Notes: generated by a model from the letters alone, not told the origin. DNA of 64,000 nucleotides from Streptomyces sp. MMG1121 (GCF_001280015.1 NZ_LGDV01000192.1:1-64000); one strand, 5' to 3'. Positions 27,611-37,548 are shown, counted from the stretch's first letter. Numbers and translations: made by a program.

Positions 27611-29131
27611 GTGATGTCGTCTCGTATCGTGGACGCACCGGAGTCCGTACGGTCCACGCGCTCCGCGACCGTGGTCCTGGACGGGTCCGGACTCGGCGTC
27701 GAGGACGTGGTGCGCCTCGCCGACGGGACCGCACGGCCGGTCCCCGCGGACCGGGCGCTGCGGCGGACGGAGGAGTCCTGGAACGCCGCCCGGCAGATCG
27801 CCGCCACCGGACGCGTCTACGGCCGCTCCACCGGTGTGGGCGCCAACCGGAACGAGGACGTGCCCACCGACGCCGCCACCGGACACGGTCTGCGCCTGCT
27901 GCGCAGCCACGCCGGCGCCATCGGCGCGGAACTCCCCGCCCGGCAGGTGCGCGCCACGCTCGCCGTCCGCGCCAACCAGCTGCTGGCCGGCGGCGCCGGG
28001 CTCAGGCCCAGCGTGGTCACCGCCCTGTGCGAGGCGCTTCAGAGCGGCGCGTATCCGGTCGTCAACGAGTTCGGCTCCGTCGGCACCGGCGACATAGCGG
28101 CCCTCGCCCAGATCGGGCTCGCGCTCGCCGGCGAGCACCCGTGGCGGGGTGCGGGCGCCCCCGAGCCGCAGCCCCTGGACAACAACGACGCCCTCGCCTT
28201 GATCAGCAGCAACGCCCTCACCCTCGGCCAGTCCGCGCTCGCCCTGCACGAACTGCGCGGGCTCATCGGCGCCACCCAGGTCGTCGCGGCCCTGTCCCTG
28301 CTCGCCGTCGACGGCTCCCACGAGGCCTACGCCGCCCCCGTGCACGCCGCCCGCCCGCACCGGGGCAGCACCGAGACGGCCCGCCGGATGCGCGAGCTGA
28401 TCGGCGCCGCCGACCGGCCGACCCCGCCGCTCGGCCGGATCCAGGACCCCTACGGTTTCCGCTGCCTGCCCCAGATACACGGCCCGGCGCACGACGCGGC
28501 CGACGCCCTGGAACAGGTCCTGGCCGTCGAGATCAACGCGGCCGCAGAGAACCCGCTCATCGCTCCCGAGGACCTCGCCGCCTACCACCACGGCGGCTTC
28601 TACCAGGCCCAACTCGCCCTTGCCCTCGATCACTTCAGGCTCGCGGTGACCCAGGTGGCCCGGCTGTCGACGTCCCGGCTGTCCACGCTCAACGAGCCCG
28701 CCTACACCCGGCTGCGCCCCTTCCTCGCCGACCACGAGCCGGCCTCCTCCGGCGTGATGATCCTGGAGTACGCGGCCGGCGCCGCCCTCGGCGATCTGCG
28801 TGCCTTCTCCGCGCCGGCCTCGCTGGGCCACGCTGTACTCTCCCGGGGCGTCGAGGAACAGGCGAGCTTCGCCTCGCTCGCCGCGCGGCAGACCCTGCGC
28901 GCGTGCGATGCGTATCGTCTGGTGGTCGGCTGCGAACTCGTCGCCGCCGTCCGCGCGCTGCGCCAGCGCGACCTGCGGCCCGACCCGGGGCTGCCGGCCG
29001 GCCGGGCGTTCGCGCTCGCCGAGCCGGTCCTCGACGCCGACCCGGCCGACCGGCCGCTCACGGACGACGTGACGGCGGCGGCCGCACTGCTCGACCGGTT
29101 CACGGACATCTGGAGGGGGAGCGCGTCATGA
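27611..29131 (+). CDS. Histidine/aromatic amino-acid lyase homologue lacking the MIO tripeptide
   Basis: A 506-aa member of the HAL/PAL superfamily. Residues matching the HAL active site are kept: Tyr70 (YGRSTGVG), His100 (RSHAG), Asn201 (ISSNAL), Gln278/Tyr281/Arg284 (QDPYGFRCLPQ), Phe330 (GGFYQ) and Glu415/416 (VEEQASF). The universally required Ala-Ser-Gly that cyclises to MIO is absent: the segment reads GSVGTGD (155-161) where HAL has GSVGASGD. A normal MIO ammonia-lyase is therefore unlikely; ergothionase, which expels trimethylamine, is a HAL relative I recall as MIO-independent. It diverges from a quaternary-amine importer and is coupled (ATGA) to an RpiR regulator. GAGGGGAG is 7 nt before the GTG; the ATG at 27614 is an alternative. 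Substrate inferred only. Confidence 0.8.
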   Translation: MMSSRIVDAPESVRSTRSATVVLDGSGLGVEDVVRLADGTARPVPADRALRRTEESWNAARQIAATGRVYGRSTGVGANRNEDVPTDAATGHGLRLLRSHAGAIGAELPARQVRATLAVRANQLLAGGAGLRPSVVTALCEALQSGAYPVVNEFGSVGTGDIAALAQIGLALAGEHPWRGAGAPEPQPLDNNDALALISSNALTLGQSALALHELRGLIGATQVVAALSLLAVDGSHEAYAAPVHAARPHRGSTETARRMRELIGAADRPTPPLGRIQDPYGFRCLPQIHGPAHDAADALEQVLAVEINAAAENPLIAPEDLAAYHHGGFYQAQLALALDHFRLAVTQVARLSTSRLSTLNEPAYTRLRPFLADHEPASSGVMILEYAAGAALGDLRAFSAPASLGHAVLSRGVEEQASFASLAARQTLRACDAYRLVVGCELVAAVRALRQRDLRPDPGLPAGRAFALAEPVLDADPADRPLTDDVTAAAALLDRFTDIWRGSAS

Positions 29132-30000
29132 GCGTGGACAGCGGCACGGGGGGGACGCCCGGCGTTTCGGACAGTCCCGCGAACCGGCTGCAGGTGTTGT
29201 TCGAGGGCCACCGGCTCACGCCGACCCAGCGCCGGATCGCGCACAGCATGGTCCGGCGCGCCGCCGACGTGCCCTTCCTGTCCAGCGTGGAACTGGCCGA
29301 GCTGGCCGGGGTCAGCCAGCCGTCCGTGACCCGGTTCGCCGTCGCCCTCGGCTTCGACGGCTATCCGGCGCTGCGCAGGCATCTGCGCGAGGTCGTCCCC
29401 GCCGAACCGGCCGCCGAGGCGGGCGCGTTCAACGAGTACCAGCAGGCCGTCGAGGCCGAGATCGAGAACCTCAGGCACCTCGCCGAACTGCTCGCCGACC
29501 CGCGCCCGGTGCAGAAGGCCGGCCGGATCCTCGCCGCGTCCCGGCCGCTGCCGGTGCTCGGGCTGCGCGCCGCCGCCTCGCAGGCCTACGGCTTCGCCTA
29601 CTTCGCCGCCAAGGTGCACCCGGACGTCCGGCTGCTCAACGAGGGCGGCACCATGATCCAGGACCGCATCGACGCGGCCGTCCGCGCGGGCGCCTCCGCG
29701 CTGCTGTGCTTCGCGCTGCCCCGGCATCCGCGCGAGGTCGTGGACACCCTCGCCTACGCCAAGGACGTGGGGCTGACCACCGTCACGGTCGCCGACTCCG
29801 CGTTCGCCCCGGTCGCGAAGTACTCCGATCTGCTGCTGCCCGCCGCCGTCGGCACCGGCCTCGCCTTCGACACCGCGTGCGCCCCGATGCTGCTCGGCCG
29901 GGTCCTGCTGGAGGCGGTCTGCGACGACCTCCCCGACGCCCAGGCCCGGCTGGAGGAGTTCGACGCGAAGGCGGCGGCACGGGGGCTCTTCGTGGAGTGA
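29128..30000 (+). CDS. RpiR/MurR-family regulator with SIS domain
   Basis: A 290-aa transcription factor: N-terminal HTH_6 domain (LTPTQRRIAHSMVRRAADVPFLSSVELAELAGVSQPSVTRF..., about residues 22-90) and a C-terminal SIS domain (GRILAASRPLPVLGLRAAASQAYGFAYFAAKV; DTLAYAKDVGLTTVTVADS). SIS domains normally bind phosphosugars, though some RpiR proteins respond to other metabolites. ATGA overlap with the lyase gene means the two are co-translated, so it is the prime candidate for control of the lyase, the divergent importer and perhaps hutU, which share a promoter motif. Confidence 0.9.
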   Translation: MSVDSGTGGTPGVSDSPANRLQVLFEGHRLTPTQRRIAHSMVRRAADVPFLSSVELAELAGVSQPSVTRFAVALGFDGYPALRRHLREVVPAEPAAEAGAFNEYQQAVEAEIENLRHLAELLADPRPVQKAGRILAASRPLPVLGLRAAASQAYGFAYFAAKVHPDVRLLNEGGTMIQDRIDAAVRAGASALLCFALPRHPREVVDTLAYAKDVGLTTVTVADSAFAPVAKYSDLLLPAAVGTGLAFDTACAPMLLGRVLLEAVCDDLPDAQARLEEFDAKAAARGLFVE

Positions 30001-30083
30001 CGCGGGCGTTCTCAGACTCGTCTCACGTTCGCTCGCTACCGTCCCGGGCCGTCAGCTGTGCCGGGACGACGAGGAGGCGGATC

Positions 30084-30668
30084 GTGGCGCGCGGAGGACA
30101 TGGACTGGCCCGGGTGGCCGTCGTCGTACGGGCCGGGGCCGCACCCCTGTGGTGGTCCGGGGTGTTCGCGGCCGGGGTCGGGGTGCTGCCGCCCGGGGTG
30201 ACCGGACGCCGGATCGGGGTGCTGGCCGGGGCCGCGCTGTTCCTCGTGGCCGCGGCCGTCGTACCGCTGGTGCGGCGCGGCCGGTACGTCGCCCTCGCCC
30301 GTGGGGCGGCCCGCGCGGGCAAGTACGACGTGCTCCAGGACCGGGCGGTGACCGTGCGCACCTGGCGCCGGGGCCACCGCTGGTGGCTCCTGCCGGCCTG
30401 CGCGGCGGCCCTCGGCTCCGCCTTCGCCGTCCCGGCGGCGGGCGGCATGCTGCTGGCCGGGCTCGGCACCGGGCTGCGGCTGAAGGCCGCCTGGATCGGC
30501 CGGCGCGAGCGGGACGGGCAAACGCTGCTGTGGGTGCGCGTCGACTGGCTCGGCCGGCGGGGCGGGAGCCCGGTGGGCAAGGCCGTCAAGGGCCTGCGCA
30601 GTACGGGCATCGCGGCCGGCGACGCGGCCCCGGGCGGGGCCTGCCGCCGCACCGCGGCACTCGCCTGA
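30084..30668 (+). CDS. Hypothetical membrane protein
   Basis: A 194-aa basic protein with four probable membrane segments in two pairs (about residues 20-37 and 43-62; 99-113 and 115-131). The rest is Arg/Trp-rich and likely cytoplasmic (TVRTWRRGHRWW; LKAAWIGRRERDG). I recognise no family. GAGGAGG with 6-nt spacing supports the GTG. Its stop is 9 bp from the converging roadblock gene. Confidence 0.72.
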   Translation: MARGGHGLARVAVVVRAGAAPLWWSGVFAAGVGVLPPGVTGRRIGVLAGAALFLVAAAVVPLVRRGRYVALARGAARAGKYDVLQDRAVTVRTWRRGHRWWLLPACAAALGSAFAVPAAGGMLLAGLGTGLRLKAAWIGRRERDGQTLLWVRVDWLGRRGGSPVGKAVKGLRSTGIAAGDAAPGGACRRTAALA

Positions 30669-30677
30669 CCCCCCCGG

Positions 30678-31052
30678 TCACACCTCCAGGTCCTCCTCGA
30701 TCCGCTTGAGCTGGTGCCGGGCCATCGCCAGGTTGGACCGGCCCGCGTCGAGGACCAGGTAGAGGAACAGGCCGTTGCCGCCACGGCCCTTGAGCAGGCG
30801 GATCAGGTGGTACTGGTCCGACAGCGTGATCAGGATGTCCTCGATCTCGGCCTTGAGGCCCAGGTGTTCCATCGTGCGCATCTTGGCGCGGATGACGTCG
30901 GTGTTGCCGGCGGCGGCCACGTTCAGGTCGAAGGTCTTGCTGCCGCCCATCGTGCCCAGCGCCATGCCGCTGGTGTAGTCGACGAGCGCGACGCCGGTAG
31001 CGCCCTCGATCGAGGTGAGGGCTTCCTTCAGCGCGGTCTCGGTGTTGGCCAT
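30678..31052 (-). CDS. Roadblock/LC7 domain protein (operon gene 4)
   Basis: A 124-aa MglB/LC7-type protein of one roadblock domain (ALKEALTSIEGATGVALVDYTSGMALGTMG ... LFLYLVLDAGRSNLAMARHQLK). Such proteins act as dimers that regulate small Ras-like GTPases or act as scaffolds; in Streptomyces the CvnB proteins of conservons are relatives. Here no GTPase, DUF742 or kinase gene is adjacent. Close paralogue of the gene at 32404; AAAGGA lies before the ATG. Confidence 0.88.
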   Translation of the reverse strand: MANTETALKEALTSIEGATGVALVDYTSGMALGTMGGSKTFDLNVAAAGNTDVIRAKMRTMEHLGLKAEIEDILITLSDQYHLIRLLKGRGGNGLFLYLVLDAGRSNLAMARHQLKRIEEDLEV

Positions 31053-31074
31053 GGTGGGTCCTTTCGGTGCGGGC

Positions 31075-31566
31075 TCAGCTGTCGGTTGCGGTGCGCGCCT
31101 CGGCGGCCGTGGCGCGGGTCGTACGGGTCCGTGCGGGTGTGGTGGGGGTGGCCTGGCGCGGCGCCGCGGCGGTCCGGGCGGCGGTGTCGGCGGCGTCGAG
31201 CAGCTCTCCGATCCGGGCGCCGGCCCGGCGGCCCTCCAGATGCAGCCGGCCGACGTTGACCCGGCCTTCGGCGAGCAGGGTCAGTACGGCGGTGCGGCCG
31301 GCCGCGTAGGTGGCGACGTAGCCGCCCTCGCCACGCACCAGCAGTTCGCGGAAGCCGCCGTGCCCGGTGGCGTCACTCACCCGTACGGCGACGCCCAGCG
31401 CGGCCGCGGTCAGCGCAGCCAGTCCCTCCGGGTCGACCCCGGGGGTGTCGTGGGCGACGGCGAGCCCGTCGACGCCGGCCGCCAGGGCGCCGGTGAGCTG
31501 CGGCACCCGGGTCCGCAGCCGGCGCAGCTCCTCCAGGACGGCCCGGAGGTCCTCCTCGGACACCAT
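31075..31566 (-). CDS. Roadblock/LC7-like protein (operon gene 3)
   Basis: A 163-aa protein: a leading helix (residues 1-25), a roadblock-like domain (VDGLAVAHDTPGVDPEGLAALTAAALGVAVRVSD ... GYVATYAAGRTAVLTLLAEG) and an Ala/Thr/Arg-rich disordered tail. More divergent than its neighbours and closer to the roadblock proteins seen with conservons. GAGGAGAG directly before the ATG at 31566. Confidence 0.8.
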   Translation of the reverse strand: MVSEEDLRAVLEELRRLRTRVPQLTGALAAGVDGLAVAHDTPGVDPEGLAALTAAALGVAVRVSDATGHGGFRELLVRGEGGYVATYAAGRTAVLTLLAEGRVNVGRLHLEGRRAGARIGELLDAADTAARTAAAPRQATPTTPARTRTTRATAAEARTATDS

Positions 31567-31612
31567 CAGCTCTCTCCTCTCGGCAGGGCGGCGTTCGGCG
31601 GGGCGGTGCCGT

Positions 31613-32407
31613 TCACAGCGCCTCCAGCGCATCCCTGAGCCTCTTCAGCAGCGCGATGTCGGGGTCGGTGACCGCGGGTGGGGGCGGCGGGGCGGGGTCC
31701 GGGACCGCGGGGACCAGCGGTGCGACGAGGCCGGCCGCCGCGAGCCGGCGCACGTCGACCAGCGTGTGGAAGGCCTGCCGGCCCAGGTTCCGGGCGATCC
31801 CGGCGGCCGTGCGGACGCCGTCCACGTGGTCCAGGACCGCCCGCTGCCGGGGCGTGGGCGGCGCGGGCGCCGCCGGGTCCGCGCGGATCAGCGGGGCGCT
31901 GTCGGTGGCCGGGTCGGGCCACAGCCGGTGCAGCAGCAGCCGGCGGCGCAGCGTCTCGCGTTCCAGCGCGACGACCGGGACCGAGGGCAGCGGGCCGAGC
32001 CGGGGGCCGCCGTCGTAGCGGAAGCGGCCCGGGGTGCTGCTCGGGGCCAGCGCGAAGTACCCGGCGTCGTACAGCGTGTCCAGTCGGCACAGTTCGAGCG
32101 CGCCGGCCGGTAACTCGCCTTCGGACAGCAGGAGTTCGGCGGTCCGCCATGGCTCGGCGGTCCGTGCGGCGGCCCGCTGCCAGGCCTCGGCCGCGAGGGT
32201 GCCGTGGGCCGTGAGGAGCACGTCGAGGCCCGGGGAGTGAAGGCTCTCGGCGTGCACCACGCGGCCCTCGGCGAGGTACAGGGTGCCGTGCTCGCGGACC
32301 AGGACGCCGGTGGCCCGCTCCTCGGCGAGCCGGGTCAGCATCGGCGACAGGGCCCGGCCGGCCGCCCTGTCCCGCACCGGCAGCGGAGGTATGTGCGTCA
32401 CGGTCAT
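31613..32407 (-). CDS. DUF4388-like protein with a TTA codon (operon gene 2)
   Basis: A 264-aa protein. The N-terminal 100 residues (TGVLVREHGTLYLAEGRVVHAESLHSPGLDVLL) resemble the DUF4388/PatA N-terminal domain, found in two-component and roadblock-linked proteins. The middle holds LELCRLDTLYDAGYFAL; the C-terminal part from about 185 is winged-helix-like (LDHVDGVRTAAGIARNLGRQAFHTLVDVRRLAAAGLVAPL). Codon 99 is TTA (minus strand, 32113-32111), the only in-frame Leu-TTA I found in the window, so full translation should require bldA tRNA. ATGA overlap with the upstream roadblock gene. Function unknown. Confidence 0.8.
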   Translation of the reverse strand: MTVTHIPPLPVRDRAAGRALSPMLTRLAEERATGVLVREHGTLYLAEGRVVHAESLHSPGLDVLLTAHGTLAAEAWQRAAARTAEPWRTAELLLSEGELPAGALELCRLDTLYDAGYFALAPSSTPGRFRYDGGPRLGPLPSVPVVALERETLRRRLLLHRLWPDPATDSAPLIRADPAAPAPPTPRQRAVLDHVDGVRTAAGIARNLGRQAFHTLVDVRRLAAAGLVAPLVPAVPDPAPPPPPAVTDPDIALLKRLRDALEAL

Positions 32408-32790
32408 CCCAGCACCAGCCGGGCGGCCATCTCGCCGAGCCGGATGCGGGCGAGTGCGAGATTGCCGTCCTCGCGGCCGAGCCACAGATGCAGGAAGACG
32501 CTGCTGTCGAAGGACGTGTCCACGAACCGCAGCAGGTGGTAGCTGTCGCGATTGCTGACGATCACGTCCTCGACGGGTGGCCGTCCGTCGTCCCCGTGGG
32601 CCGCGAACGCGCCGTGCTCGGCGGTCATCCGGGCCAGCTCGGCGGCCTCGGCGGCGGTCGTCTCATGGTCGCCGCCGGGCGCCTCCCCGACCGTGCCGAG
32701 CGCCAGTCCGCTCGTCCAGTCCACCAGTGCGGCGCCCCGCGCACCGGGCAACCGCATCGCTTCCAGCAAGCACTCGTCGATTCCGGGCAC
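32404..32790 (-). CDS. Roadblock/LC7 domain protein (operon gene 1)
   Basis: A 128-aa roadblock protein paralogous to the gene at 30678: shared GAALVDWTSGLALGTVGEAP, DSYHLLRFVDTSFDSSVFLHLWLGREDGNLALARIRL. First gene of the leftward four-gene operon; GTG start with GGGAGGGGAG 7 nt upstream. Two paralogues in one operon suggest a heteromeric complex (inference). Confidence 0.87.
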   Translation of the reverse strand: MPGIDECLLEAMRLPGARGAALVDWTSGLALGTVGEAPGGDHETTAAEAAELARMTAEHGAFAAHGDDGRPPVEDVIVSNRDSYHLLRFVDTSFDSSVFLHLWLGREDGNLALARIRLGEMAARLVLG

Positions 32791-32958
32791 CGTGGCTCCC
32801 CTCCCGCCTGGGACTCCGGCTGAGTGACGTCGACACTACGCAACGTATGCGCGAGGGGTGAGGCCTTTGGCATTTTCCGGTGGAACATGCGTCCGGCGTA
32901 CTAGCGTGGGTCAACTGACCTCTGTGACAGGAGAGTTGATCCACTCGCGGGGGAGGCG

Positions 32959-34359
32959 TCAACGGCTCCCGGGAGCCCGGAGAGTGGTGAGTGCGTCCGC
33001 GTGCGCCCCGCCGGACTCGGCCACCACCTCGGCGACGGTCTGCGGCTCCCGTACGGCCGCGAAGGTGACGCCCCCCGAGCCGCCCATGTCCGGCGTGAAG
33101 CCGTAAATGCCGGGCCGCACAAGGGAGTTGTAGGCGTAGTGGGCGGTGACGTAGTACGCGCCCGTGTCCAGTGCCGCCACGTGGTCGCCCTGCTCCAGCT
33201 CCGGCAGCGCGCGCCCCTCGGCGAGCAGGTCGCCCGAGAAACAGGCGGGCCCGGCCACGTCCTGCACCACCTCCGGTCCCGCCTTGGGGTGCCCCTCGGC
33301 GTCGTACGCGGCGATCCGCAGCGGCCACGCCTCGGGCGCGTACACCGTCCGCGTCGCCACCTGCACGCCCGCGTGTGTCACCGCGATCCGCCGCCCGCCG
33401 GTGCTCTTGGCGTACTCCACCCGCGCCACCACCGTCCCGTGCCGGGCCATGAGGGACCGCCCGAACTCGGTCACCAGCCCGTACCGCCCGGCGAACAGCC
33501 CCGGCACCTGATCGGCCAGCACGCGCGCGTACTGCGCGTACGTCGGCGCCGTCACCTCCGAGGCGAAGTCCACCGACAGCCCGCCGCCGATGTCGAGCGT
33601 GTCGATCTGCCGCCGCCCGGCCCGCGCGTTGATCTCCTCCGCGAGCGCGTACGTCTCGGCCGCACCCCGCGCGAGCAGCGGCAGCGGGATGCCCTGCGAG
33701 CCGGTGTGCGCGTGCAGCCGGGTCAGCCACGGCCGCTCCAGGAACGCCCCGACGACCCACTCGCGCGCCCCCTCGTCGCGCAGGCCCACCCCGAACTTCG
33801 AGGTCGCCGTGGCCGTGGAGGTGGCCCGGATCGAGCCGCCGCCGTGCTGCGGATTGACCCTGAGGCCCAGCGGGGAGCGGGTGGGCGCCTGCCGGACCAG
33901 GGCGTCGAGCCGGTCCAGCTCCTGCGGGTTGTCGGCGTTCACGGCGATGCCCAGCGCCAGCGCCTCGCGCAGCTCGGCCGGGGTCTTCGCGGGCGCGTCC
34001 AGTACCGTGCGGGACGCCGGCACCCCTGCCGCCCGCGCCAGTGCCAGCTCGCCCGGGCTCGCGACCTCCGCGCCGAGGCCCGCCTCGTGCAGCAGCCGCA
34101 GTACCGGCACCAGCGGGGTGGCCTTCACCGCGAAGGCGTGCAGCACCGGTGTGCCGGGCGCGAGGGCCGCGTCGAACGCCGCCCGCAGGGCCGCCGCCGA
34201 CCGCCGGATCCCGGTCACGTCCAGCAGGCCCGCCACGGCCGCGTCCGGACCGAGCAGCCCCTGCTCCACGGCGGCGCGTACCGCCGCGTCCCGTCGGGCG
34301 ACGCGCTCCCGCGCCTCGGATTCCTCGTCGGCCGCCCGGCTCTCGACGTCCCGCTGCAC
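32959..34359 (-). CDS. Diaminopimelate/ornithine decarboxylase-family PLP enzyme
   Basis: A 466-aa fold-type III PLP decarboxylase of the LysA group. The PLP lysine is in HAFAVKATPLVPVL; HTGSQGIPLPLL, GGGLSVDFAS, VTEFGRSLMARHG and the active-site Cys motif CFSGDLLAEG plus GAYYVTAHYAYNS are recognisable. It is probably not the essential lysA: the N-terminal 45 residues are charged and atypical, and it lies beside hut genes, not thrA/hom. A decarboxylase for another amino acid is possible. AGGGGAG with 5-nt spacing supports the GTG at 34359. Transcribed away from hutU over a 139-bp divergent region. Confidence 0.85.
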   Translation of the reverse strand: MQRDVESRAADEESEARERVARRDAAVRAAVEQGLLGPDAAVAGLLDVTGIRRSAAALRAAFDAALAPGTPVLHAFAVKATPLVPVLRLLHEAGLGAEVASPGELALARAAGVPASRTVLDAPAKTPAELREALALGIAVNADNPQELDRLDALVRQAPTRSPLGLRVNPQHGGGSIRATSTATATSKFGVGLRDEGAREWVVGAFLERPWLTRLHAHTGSQGIPLPLLARGAAETYALAEEINARAGRRQIDTLDIGGGLSVDFASEVTAPTYAQYARVLADQVPGLFAGRYGLVTEFGRSLMARHGTVVARVEYAKSTGGRRIAVTHAGVQVATRTVYAPEAWPLRIAAYDAEGHPKAGPEVVQDVAGPACFSGDLLAEGRALPELEQGDHVAALDTGAYYVTAHYAYNSLVRPGIYGFTPDMGGSGGVTFAAVREPQTVAEVVAESGGAHADALTTLRAPGSR

Positions 34360-34436
34360 AGCGTCTCCCCTCGTGTCCGCACTCAGGTGTACCCAGCCAA
34401 ACACCGTCGGCGCGCCAACGGGGTCACCCCGATGTA

Positions 34437-34465
34437 TTGACTAGTTCTATTCAGACGGACAGGAT
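34437..34465 (+). promoter_or_regulatory. hutU promoter with embedded CTATTCAGAC motif
   Basis: TTGACT (34437-34442), 17-bp spacer, CAGGAT (34460-34465): five of six at both elements. The spacer contains CTATTCAGAC (34447-34456), the 10-mer also found beside TTGACA in the importer/lyase control region. A repressor bound there would block RNA polymerase directly. The start codon is 33 nt after the -10. Confidence 0.7.
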
Positions 34466-34498
34466 GTGAATAGACGCAGTAACAGGAGGAGGCAGACG

Positions 34499-36159
<1,661 letters not shown>

Positions 36160-36163
<4 letters not shown>

Positions 36164-37548
36164 CCCAGGACGCAGGCGGGCCCGGCAACTCTCCGGTGGG
36201 GACCGGGGTCTCGTCGCCGGGTGCGGTTCCGGCCGTGCCCACCCGCTCCCGGTCCGGGCCCCGCTCGACCGGGGGGACCCCCCTCGCCCTGCGGAACGAC
36301 CGCCCGCAGCCTGTGCAGCCGGTACGTGGTGCTTCCTTCCAGGAGATGTGGCGCGAGCTGCTCCCGATCGGGCGGCACCCCGACTCCGGCGGCTACCGCC
36401 GCTTCGCCTGGACCGGGGCCGACGCCGACTGCCGCGCCTGGTTCCGGCAGCAGGCCGAGGCGCGCGGTCTGGCCCACGAGGTCGACCGGAACGGCAACCA
36501 GTGGGCCTGGCTCGGGGATCCGGCCGCCGGGGACGCGGTCGTCACCGGCTCGCACCTCGACTCCGTGCCGGACGGCGGGGCCTTCGACGGGCCCCTCGGC
36601 GTCGTGTCCTCGTTCGCCGCCCTCGATGAACTGCGCGCCAGGCAGGTGCGGTTCACCAGGCCCCTCGCCATCGTCAACTTCGGTGACGAGGAGGGCGCCC
36701 GCTTCGGGCTCGCCTGTGTCGGCTCCCGGCTGACCGCCGGGCAGCTCACCGTCGAGCAGGCCCATCGGCTGACCGACGGGGACGGGGTCGGCCTCCCGCG
36801 CGCCATGGAGGCCGCCGGGTACGACCCCGAGGCCATCGGGGCCGACCCCGAGCGGCTGGCCCGGATCGGTGCCTTCGTCGAGCTGCACGTCGAGCAGGGC
36901 CGGGCGCTGGACCTGTCCGGCGACCGGGTCGGCATCGCCAGCGCGATCTGGCCGCACGGGCGCTGGCGGTTCGACTTCCGGGGCGAGGCCAACCACGCCG
37001 GCACCACCCGGCTGGCGGACCGGCGCGACCCGATGCTGTCCTACGCCGAGACCGTGCTCGCCGCCCGCCGCGAGGCCCGGCTCGCGGGTGCCGTCGCCAC
37101 CTTCGGCAAGATCGCGGTGGAGCCGAACGGGGTCAACGCCATCCCCTCCCTCGTACGGGGCTGGCTCGACTCCCGCGCCGCCGACCAGGACACCCTGGAC
37201 ACGGTGGTCGGCGGGATCGAGAAGGCGGCCCGGGAGTACGCCGACGCCCACGGCATCGACCTGGACGTCGTCCGGGAGTCCTTCACGCCGGTCGTGGAGT
37301 TCGATCACGCCCTGCGCGACGAACTCGGCCGCATCCTGGGCAAGGAGACCGGCCTGACGGTGCCCGTCCTCGGTACCGGTGCCGGACACGACGCCGGGAT
37401 CCTCTCCGGGAGCATCCCGACCGCCATGCTGTTCGTGCGCAACCCCACCGGTGTCTCGCACTCCCCGGCCGAGTTCGCCGCCGAGGACGACTGCGTGGCC
37501 GGGGTGCGCGCGCTCGCCGACGTACTGGAAGGGCTGGCCTGCAGGTGA
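36160..37548 (+). CDS. M20-family amidohydrolase (allantoate amidohydrolase-like), candidate N-formylglutamate hydrolase
   Basis: A 462-aa M20 peptidase/hydantoinase-carbamoylase family enzyme. Di-metal ligands are visible: H132-x-D134 ([11 protein letters not shown]), D143, E177/E178 (GDEEG), His in [10 protein letters not shown], and the late His in GVSHSPAEF; the dimerisation domain starts near [14 protein letters not shown]. Residues 1-55 form a Pro/Gly/Ser-rich tail absent from relatives. It is usually named allantoate amidohydrolase, but no purine catabolic genes are here. HutF makes N-formylglutamate and no classical HutG is present, so deformylation of N-formylglutamate is the job the operon needs (inference). 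GTGA overlaps at both ends. Confidence 0.85.

Noticed and set aside
27611..29131. Annotation as histidine ammonia-lyase hutH
   Set aside because: The Ala-Ser-Gly MIO tripeptide is missing (GTG instead), so the classical activity is not supported despite overall homology.
32905..32945. Terminator between the decarboxylase gene and the roadblock operon
   Set aside because: TCAACT and AGTTGA could pair at the ends, but the interior pairs poorly; too weak to call.
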